Below, one piece after another: positions 59,539 through 64,000 of a stretch of 64,000 bases of DNA. Numbering within the stretch: position 1 is the first letter of the stretch; each line of letters opens with the position of its first letter. The notes beneath the pieces are model-generated. The model made no database searches, was not told the origin of the DNA, and saw nothing but the letters and a program-made list of their open reading frames with translations. Origin of the DNA: Spirochaetales bacterium (GTDB lineage: Bacteria > Spirochaetota > Spirochaetia > Treponematales > Treponemataceae). The DNA lies in NCBI GenBank assembly GCA_029098225.1, contig JAQXNX010000004.1, positions 18,267-82,266 on the forward strand, in the 5' to 3' direction. Position numbers and translations under genes: made by a program.

Positions 59539-59820
59539 ATGGAAATTGTACAGGTTTTGCCTAAAGACAATTACAATGTTTTCGTTTATTTCGTAGACGG
59601 AAAGATAAAAGAATATAATGTATCTCACTTAGTAGGCAAAGGCGTTTTTTCTAAACTAAATGATTTAGATTTTTACATGAATAACTGTACTGTACTGAAC
59701 GGAACTCTTGCATGGACATTGGATGGTAAATACGATAAATACAATTGTATCGATATTGACCCTTATACAATTTACGAAAAAGGAATTGATGTAGAAGATC
59801 CTTTGGCGCATATTGCCTGA
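59539..59820 (+). CDS. DUF2442 protein
   Basis: 93 residues. The DUF2442 pattern is clear (YNVFVYFVDGKIKEYNVSHL, then LAWTLDGKYDKYNCIDIDPY). GGAG lies 9 bases before the ATG. DUF4160-DUF2442 pairs are widespread and toxin-antitoxin-like, though their activity is not firmly established. Here the partner is broken, so this may be an orphan. Orientation is opposite to the other cassette genes: it converges on the Nudix gene, sharing one cassette with it. Confidence 0.75.
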   Translation: MEIVQVLPKDNYNVFVYFVDGKIKEYNVSHLVGKGVFSKLNDLDFYMNNCTVLNGTLAWTLDGKYDKYNCIDIDPYTIYEKGIDVEDPLAHIA

Positions 59821-59824
59821 TCAG

Positions 59825-60238
59825 CTACTTTATACTTTTAAAACCTATTTTCAATAATTCAACATCACCAGGACAAAATTCAAAATCGTCTATTTGGTTT
59901 TCAGTAATCCATTTGATTTCAGAAATTTCATTTTTATTGAAAACAGGTTTTTCTAATATTTCGCCATAATAAGCAACTGTAATATACATCAAATCATTAA
60001 GATACATTGTTCGGGAATGTAAATGTGTCAGATTTTTTATATTGCAGTTTATCTCTTCTTTCACTTCGCGGATTACACAGTCTGTAAAATCTTCCCCAAA
60101 TTCAAGATTTCCGCCAATTACTTCCCAATAACCCGGAAAATATTTTTTATTCATACTTCTTTTTGAAACTAAAATTTTTTTGTTGGATTTATCTATTGGC
60201 AAAAAAGCCGTACCAATCATTTGAATTTTATCTACCAT
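59825..60238 (-). CDS. Nudix hydrolase
   Basis: 137 residues. A full Nudix box GGNLEFGEDFTDCVIREVKE followed by EIN matches Gx5Ex7REUxEExGU except that the residue after EE is Ile then Asn. The N-terminal strand region (AFLPIDKSNKKILVSKRSMN) fits MutT-like enzymes that hydrolyse nucleoside diphosphates linked to another group. The substrate is unknown; Nudix enzymes are frequent integron cassette cargo. RBS TAGGAAAT. attC 60279-60342 is upstream. Confidence 0.85.
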   Translation of the reverse strand: MVDKIQMIGTAFLPIDKSNKKILVSKRSMNKKYFPGYWEVIGGNLEFGEDFTDCVIREVKEEINCNIKNLTHLHSRTMYLNDLMYITVAYYGEILEKPVFNKNEISEIKWITENQIDDFEFCPGDVELLKIGFKSIK

Positions 60239-60278
60239 GATAACTTTATATTTCCTATACCACGCCAGTGGCGTGTGA

Positions 60279-60342
60279 GTATAACAATGAGTTAAACCGC
60301 ACGCGGCTTGACCGCGTGTCGGCTTTGAACTTCTTGTTATGT
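60279..60342 (-). repeat. attC site
   Basis: GTATAACAATGAGTTAAACC ... TCGGCTTTGAACTTCTTGTTATGT. The cassette-start hairpin is CACGCCAGTGGCGTG at 60261-60275. Confidence 0.83.
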
Positions 60343-60346
60343 GATT

Positions 60347-60652
60347 TTACACTTTCAATAGAACTTTTTCCTGCTTATTTGATACACCAACCTTCGGGTA
60401 TGTAATTATTTCCAATCCCATTCCAAGACTGTCCAGGTAATCTATTAAAGTAGAAATTTTCATATCCTTTCTTTTTTCGATTTTTGAAACAGATGACTGA
60501 GTAAAATTAGTCATTTCTGATTGTTTTATATTCTGCTCTTCTCGGAGCTGAGCAAGTCGAATTGACATAATATCCTGTTCAGCCTTTATATGAGCTCTTC
60601 TAACAGCTTCGGGAGACATATTACTTTCCATCATTTTGATTGCGTCTTTCAT
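60347..60652 (-). CDS. HigA-like XRE antitoxin
   Basis: 101 residues from ATG 60652. A helix-turn-helix of XRE type (RLAQLREEQNIKQSEMTNFT, QSSVSKIEKRKDMKISTLID) then YLDSLGMGLEIITYP. It binds DNA and neutralises the toxin encoded just upstream, overlapping it by 32 bases. Toxin-first order is typical of higBA. The stop lies 5 bases from attC 60279-60342, closing the cassette. Confidence 0.83.
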   Translation of the reverse strand: MKDAIKMMESNMSPEAVRRAHIKAEQDIMSIRLAQLREEQNIKQSEMTNFTQSSVSKIEKRKDMKISTLIDYLDSLGMGLEIITYPKVGVSNKQEKVLLKV

Positions 60653-61001
60653 TTTCCAACTCCTTCTCATGTCTTTCGATGATTACTTCGGATTCTGTAA
60701 TCAAATCCTTGTAAAATTTTTCTTGATCTTTCCCTTTCTTATCTCCGCCGGTAAGCAAAAATGCTTTCCTTTTGGAATCAAAATAATAGGAAACTCTCAA
60801 AAGATGTTGTTGAGTCTGATTTCTTAATTCTTTCAGGTTCTTATATTTTTTTGAACCATGAAGAACATCTGCATAAGGACGAGGAAGATTTGGGCCGTAC
60901 TGTTGTAGTAAAAGAACTCTTTGTAATACAGCTTCTTTACAGTCTTCGTCCAAGCTCAGAAACCAAGCATCATATTCATCTGATGAATCAACATTCCACA
61001 T
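60621..61001 (-). CDS. HigB/RelE-like (gp49 family) toxin
   Basis: 126 residues from ATG 61001; ATG 61037 would add 12 residues. The phage-derived gp49/HigB pattern is present (EYDAWFLSLDEDCKEAVLQR, LPRPYADVLHGSKKYKNLKE, LRVSYYFDSKRKAFLLTGGD, KKGKDQEKFYKDLI), an RNase of the RelE superfamily acting on mRNA. It is paired with the overlapping XRE antitoxin. Upstream is a decayed attC-like piece at 61048-61088. Confidence 0.83.
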   Translation of the reverse strand: MWNVDSSDEYDAWFLSLDEDCKEAVLQRVLLLQQYGPNLPRPYADVLHGSKKYKNLKELRNQTQQHLLRVSYYFDSKRKAFLLTGGDKKGKDQEKFYKDLITESEVIIERHEKELENERRNQNDGK

Positions 61002-61047
61002 GAAATAATTATATGAACTAAAGTGAATATTTGTCAAGGCAAAAAAA

Positions 61048-61088
61048 AGCGGGCTTGACCCGCCGTAGCTCTCTAACTTTTGATATGT
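61048..61088 (-). repeat. Decayed attC remnant
   Basis: AGCGGGCTTGACCCGCCGTA-GCTCTCTAACTTTTGATATGTG. The top stem GCGGGCTTGACCCGC is intact but the right arm is mutated and the left arm missing. Confidence 0.45.
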
Positions 61089-61099
61089 GATTACTTTAC

Positions 61100-61870
61100 T
61101 TATGGCTGAATTATATCAATATTTCCGAATCCAAAAATCAATTCATTTTCTTTTATAACACAGCTTAAACAAAATTTTGTTATAAGACGCAATGATACCT
61201 CTCCGTTTTTATATATTTCCCAAGAATCGTTTTTTTTCAATTTTTTCTTGAATTGCTTATATTCAGCCTTGGTAATGGGAATTTTATAATAATATGGAAG
61301 CTGAGTAATTTGTACAGGAACGCCACTTAAATAATTTGTTTTAATTAGTTCAATATTTTTATCGCTTACTTCAATTCCGCTTTCGTATTTAAAAAGCCAT
61401 TTTATAAAATCAAGATTTTCACAATCATTTACGGGCAAGGCTTTTTTTGTAAAATATTCATCATAATAATCTGAATATTCATGTATTTCTTTAAGAGTTC
61501 GTAATTCGTTTAAAATATGACACCGATAAAACTTTTTAGAAACAGATTCGTAAATCCAATAATCATTTTGCACGTGATATTTTTTGCCGTCCAGCAAATA
61601 TTCAATTGTATAATTGCCTTCATCAATGCACGATTTTTCAGCTTTGCCCAAAGGAATTTCTTTTGCCTGTTTTATTTTTGTGTCTAGAGACTTCAAAGTA
61701 CTGCACAAATCTACATTTACAGGAACAGAAACATCATACGCTTTTGGAATATTAATCTTTACGATTTGTTCATCGTTTAGTTTAATCAATATATCTGCTG
61801 GCGGCTCATCGTGTGCAAAAATATTCTGAAGTAAAATTGATAGCATTAAAAAAATTATAATTTTTTTCAT
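61100..61870 (-). CDS. Hypothetical secreted protein
   Basis: 256 residues from ATG 61870 (AAGGAAG upstream) with a signal peptide (MKKIIIFLMLSILLQNIFAH). The mature part is beta-rich at first (ADILIKLNDEQIVKINIPKA, NYTIEYLLDGKKYHVQNDYW) and then helical with many aromatic residues. Three cysteines (CSTLKS, SCIDE, CHILN) could form disulfides. No recognised domain. Cassette with attC 61909-61970 upstream. Confidence 0.6.
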   Translation of the reverse strand: MKKIIIFLMLSILLQNIFAHDEPPADILIKLNDEQIVKINIPKAYDVSVPVNVDLCSTLKSLDTKIKQAKEIPLGKAEKSCIDEGNYTIEYLLDGKKYHVQNDYWIYESVSKKFYRCHILNELRTLKEIHEYSDYYDEYFTKKALPVNDCENLDFIKWLFKYESGIEVSDKNIELIKTNYLSGVPVQITQLPYYYKIPITKAEYKQFKKKLKKNDSWEIYKNGEVSLRLITKFCLSCVIKENELIFGFGNIDIIQP

Positions 61871-61908
61871 TTTCTTCCTTAAAAAAGGCGCCCCAATGAG
61901 GGCGTCCA

Positions 61909-61970
61909 CATAACAACTGGTTGTACCGCAGCGGGCTTGACCCGCTGTCGGCTACGAACCTTTGTTATGA
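61909..61970 (-). repeat. attC site
   Basis: CATAACAACTGGTTGTACCG-CAGCGGGCTTGACCCGCTGT-CGGCTACGAACCTTTGTTATGA. A clean site and a good reference for the family. The cassette-start hairpin CGCCCCAATGAGGGCG is at 61889-61904. Confidence 0.87.
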
Positions 61971-62205
61971 CACTAGATATCTTTTAGCGCCGGAGGGCGC
62001 GTAAATTAAGATAACTAACTGCAATCTATTTTTTTTATTTTCTCTTAGACTTCGGAAATTTGAAAGTCCACGAAAAATAAACTTCTAAAATATTTATTTC
62101 TTCATGCAAGAAACTTGAGACAGTGCGAATGCACGTGCGAAAGTTTTTTACACAAACAAACGCCTTATTTTTTTTTATAAAAAAAGGCAGTCCAATAGAC
62201 TGTCG
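61971..62205 (-). other. Cassette without a recognisable gene
   Basis: About 235 bases between two clean attC sites, starting with the usual hairpin (CAGTCCAATAGACTG) but with no ORF of credible length or coding bias on either strand. It contains a small hairpin GCGCCGGAGGGCGC at 61988-62001 and AT-rich stretches. It may hold a promoter, an RNA or only a decayed gene. Confidence 0.6.
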
Positions 62206-62268
62206 GTATAACAACTGGTTGTACCGCAGGCAGCTTGACTGCCTGTCGGCTACGAACCTTTGTTATGC
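62206..62268 (-). repeat. attC site
   Basis: GTATAACAACTGGTTGTACC-GCAGGCAGCTTGACTGCCTG-TCGGCTACGAACCTTTGTTATGC. The top stem differs from that at 61909 but is equally complementary. The cassette-start hairpin CAGTCCAATAGACTG is at 62188-62202. Confidence 0.87.
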
Positions 62269-62273
62269 TTTCT

Positions 62274-63077
62274 TTAATCTAAAAACGACATTCTGTAAAA
62301 GACATCGATTTTTGTTACACAAGTGTCATTATATTTTGTTCCTTTATATACTTCATCAATAACAATTTTTACGTGTTTTGAGTCATTTGGAATTTCAAAT
62401 TCTGTGAATTCAACAACATCATTAAAATTCAGATCCATATATTTTTTACCGTCTACATAAACACTAGCCTTTTTTATTCTATTATTTTCATAAAAGAGAG
62501 TCTGTTTATAGGGATTTACAAAGCCATTCAGAATAGAAATTTTAATATTTCCTTTAATTTCTTTTCTTCCAGCTCCATCAGAATATGCATCGTAAACGCT
62601 CATAATATCAAACTCGATACTTTCACCGATTCCTTCATCAGTTTTTCCTTCCGCCCAAGGAAGATTCTGTACATAACAGTTTGGTCTGCATGGGAAAGTA
62701 ACATTTTCAATATCATAAGAATAATTATTGTCTTTAAGAGTAGATGAAGCTTTTATATTATCAACAAAAGAAACTAACGAAGGGCACAGACTTTTGTTCA
62801 ATTTGTAAGTTTCGGCATTATTTTGGATTGTTGAATAAAAAAAATCATCAGCGTGCATATATGGAATTTCTAAAAACTGATAATCATAATCCCCATCTAT
62901 GACTATAGTATCAATTTTCCAAATCATATAACCATATTTATTCAAGTGTTTTTCTACACCCGGAATTATTTTTTCTTCATAGTTACCAATGTTGTATGTG
63001 TCTCTTTTAAATTTTTCAGAAAAAAGGCTATTAATACATAAAGTTATTAATACAATTAAACTTATTCTTTTTTTCAT
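62274..63077 (-). CDS. Secreted protein with discoidin-like domain
   Basis: 267 residues with a signal peptide (MKKRISLIVLITLCINSLFS). Residues about 145-265 carry the shared domain (GIGESIEFDI, ISILNGFVNPYKQTLFYENN, RIKKASVYVDGKKYMDLNF, IVIDEVYKGTKYNDTCVTKI), ending the protein. It is most like the product of 38056-38988 in domain order. RBS GGAG. Cassette between attC 62206 and 63108. Confidence 0.7.
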   Translation of the reverse strand: MKKRISLIVLITLCINSLFSEKFKRDTYNIGNYEEKIIPGVEKHLNKYGYMIWKIDTIVIDGDYDYQFLEIPYMHADDFFYSTIQNNAETYKLNKSLCPSLVSFVDNIKASSTLKDNNYSYDIENVTFPCRPNCYVQNLPWAEGKTDEGIGESIEFDIMSVYDAYSDGAGRKEIKGNIKISILNGFVNPYKQTLFYENNRIKKASVYVDGKKYMDLNFNDVVEFTEFEIPNDSKHVKIVIDEVYKGTKYNDTCVTKIDVFYRMSFLD

Positions 63078-63107
63078 TTTTTCTCCAGCACCTCAGTGAG
63101 GTGTCAG

Positions 63108-63169
63108 CATAACAATTGGTTGTACCGCAGCGGGCTTGACCCGCTGTCGGCTACGAACCTTTGTTATGA
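63108..63169 (-). repeat. attC site
   Basis: CATAACAATTGGTTGTACCG-CAGCGGGCTTGACCCGCTGT-CGGCTACGAACCTTTGTTATGA. The cassette-start hairpin CACCTCAGTGAGGTG is at 63089-63103. Confidence 0.87.
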
Positions 63170-63383
63170 CAATTATATTTCTTATACAGAATTGGATTTC
63201 ATAAATACTCTTTTCTTTAAGAATATTCTGTATAACCATTTGAAGCGTATGCTTCTATTATTATACTTTTCCTAAGCGGCGTAAAGCCGCGTACTATCGC
63301 TGCTTCGTGTAAACCCTAAAGTTCAATTTCATTTAAGAAAACAAGCTCGACTTGTTTTCTTAAATATTCTATCTAATTTTTTA
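63170..63383 (-). other. Gene-free stretch with 3' cassette element
   Basis: Between attC 63108-63169 and the gene at 63384 no ORF is supported. Close to the gene end lies a hairpin (AAGAAAACAAG-CTCGACTTGTTTTCTT) followed, reading the minus strand, by TGAAATTGAACTTTAGGG and ACGAAGCAGCG. The same order occurs after the genes at 55929 and 57131. A further hairpin GCGGCGTAAAGCCGC is at 63277-63291. Confidence 0.5.
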
Positions 63384-63821
63384 TTAAAATCCATTTATCC
63401 AAATATCATAGAAATTCTCTTTCTGAATATCAAATGAAATATTCCAAAAATTAGTTCCTCCATCCCAAACAACAACTTGTGTTGTGTTAAAATACTCAGC
63501 CTTATAATCAAGAATGAAGAAATTTAAATATACAATATTTTTTGTTCCATCTTTCCTTGTAAATAATTGAACTGAATAATTTTCTTTTTTACGAAGAACT
63601 TCATAATAAAATCTATTTTCATTTAAATTTTGAAGTAAATATTGAAATGTTTTTTCAATATAGAATTCAGCATCTTCTTTTGACGATAATATTTTTAATT
63701 CATCTTCCACAATATAAATATTTTCTTCGTTTATTTTGCCACTATTTAATTTAATTATACTTTGTGCATATAGAGAAAAATTTAATAAAAGTATTGTAAA
63801 ATATATAAACGTTTTTTTCAT
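63384..63821 (-). CDS. Small secreted protein
   Basis: 145 residues with a signal peptide (MKKTFIYFTILLLNFSLYAQ). The mature domain of about 125 residues is alpha/beta (EDAEFYIEKTFQYLLQNLNE, NRFYYEVLRKKENYSVQLFT, YFNTTQVVVWDGGTNFWNIS). Not recognised. RBS AAGGAAA, then the cassette-start hairpin CAGGCCAGTGCGCCTG at 63840-63855. Complete attC 63860-63923 upstream. Confidence 0.6.
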   Translation of the reverse strand: MKKTFIYFTILLLNFSLYAQSIIKLNSGKINEENIYIVEDELKILSSKEDAEFYIEKTFQYLLQNLNENRFYYEVLRKKENYSVQLFTRKDGTKNIVYLNFFILDYKAEYFNTTQVVVWDGGTNFWNISFDIQKENFYDIWINGF

Positions 63822-63859
63822 TTTTCCTTCCTAAAAAAGCAGGCCAGTGCGCCTGTCGC

Positions 63860-63923
63860 CATAACAACTGCTTAAACCGCAAACCGGCTTGACCGGTTTG
63901 TCGGCTTTGAAGCTTTGTTATGT
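63860..63923 (-). repeat. attC site
   Basis: CATAACAACTGCTTAAACCG-CAAACCGGCTTGACCGGTTT-GTCGGCTTTGAAGCTTTGTTATGT. The top stem AAACCGGCTTGACCGGTTT is complementary but unlike that of its neighbours. Confidence 0.86.
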
Positions 63924-64000
63924 GATATTTAATTTTCTTTTTTCCATAAATAAGCTTATACAATAATAAATAGACCCAATGTAAAATAAAAATGTAACCA
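63918..64000 (-). CDS. 3' end of a cassette gene (runs off the window)
   Basis: The last 26 codons of a minus-strand frame end in a TAA that lies inside the attC box (CACATAAC). The visible part is hydrophobic (FLFYIGSIYYCISLFMEKRK), like a terminal membrane helix with a positive tail. Another frame is also open here, so the reading is uncertain. Confidence 0.4.
   Translation of the reverse strand, partial: VTFLFYIGSIYYCISLFMEKRKLNIT

Larger units (their letters stand above)
44701..64000 (-). mobile_element. Integron gene cassette array (integrase not in window)
   Basis: Fourteen complete and several partial attC-like sites separate short, mostly minus-strand genes. Each complete site has CATAAC (or GTATAAC) at the left, GTTATG at the right, and internal complementarity with unpaired extra bases on the right-hand arm. 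In the minus orientation this is R''-L''-L'-R' with the extrahelical bases in L'', as in canonical attC. Genes precede attC in that orientation. attI and intI should therefore lie beyond position 64,000. No integrase ORF is present in the window. Confidence 0.85.

Noticed and set aside
44701..64000. Repeats as a CRISPR array or insertion sequences
   Set aside because: Spacing is 0.2-1.7 kb with genes between, repeats vary and fold like attC, and no cas or transposase gene is present.
44701..64000. Integron integrase within the window
   Set aside because: No reading frame with tyrosine recombinase motifs was seen on either strand; the polarity of attC places it to the right of the window.

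Overview
The window is low-GC bacterial DNA that most resembles a host-associated Treponema (Spirochaetota). Four features point that way: paired type I and type III glutamine synthetases, a soluble two-subunit fumarate reductase, a Cache-type chemoreceptor, and a long integron cassette array of small secreted proteins, of the kind known from Treponema denticola. This is inference from gene content; no rRNA or tRNA gene was seen.

Left half (1-37.3 kb): a chromosomal block dominated by glutamine and ammonia metabolism. Gene order is ACT/metallo-beta-lactamase protein (partial), XRE-cupin regulator with an acyl-CoA synthetase, two YcxB-like membrane proteins, frdBA (minus), asnB-carA-carB, an ABC transporter with a YtrA-type GntR regulator, pyrG, glnA with an ANTAR antiterminator gene, gltD-purF (minus), a membrane-anchored winged-helix protein (minus), an MCP, gltB (minus), pheA with a DAHP synthase gene, and glnN. 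Six transcription units (asnB-carAB, pyrG, glnA-ANTAR, gltD-purF, gltB, glnN) share one 5' design: a strong TTGACA promoter with a 17-bp spacer, then a hairpin whose six-base loop starts with A and has G at position 4, overlapping the 5' arm of an intrinsic terminator. That loop is the ANTAR recognition signature, and the ANTAR protein gene lies directly behind glnA. I read this as an RNA antitermination regulon for glutamine synthesis, GOGAT and glutamine amidotransferases. pheA is controlled differently, by a Phe-rich leader peptide and a classical attenuator.

The same genes carry GC-rich palindromic elements inserted in frame: asnB, carA, carB, purF, and gltB twice. Further short palindromes are in frame in asnB and gltB, and one element lies between a duplicated pyrG start and the real pyrG. 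Several other palindrome families sit between genes, including one with a constant internal loop and changing, always complementary, inner stems.

Right half (37.3-64 kb): almost every gene is on the minus strand. From about 44.7 kb rightwards the genes are separated by attC-like sites (CATAAC ... GTTATG, 46-211 bp). This is an integron cassette array read leftwards, with its integrase and attI expected beyond 64,000. Cassettes carry small signal-peptide proteins (TPR, SH3, YARHG, discoidin-like domains, a FlgG-like protein), toxin-antitoxin pairs (Fic, HicAB, VapBC, HigBA), a Nudix hydrolase and a broken DUF4160 gene. Each cassette also begins with a covarying hairpin and a strong ribosome binding site. 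The 37-44 kb part has the same kind of genes but eroded or absent attC sites and looks like the old distal end.
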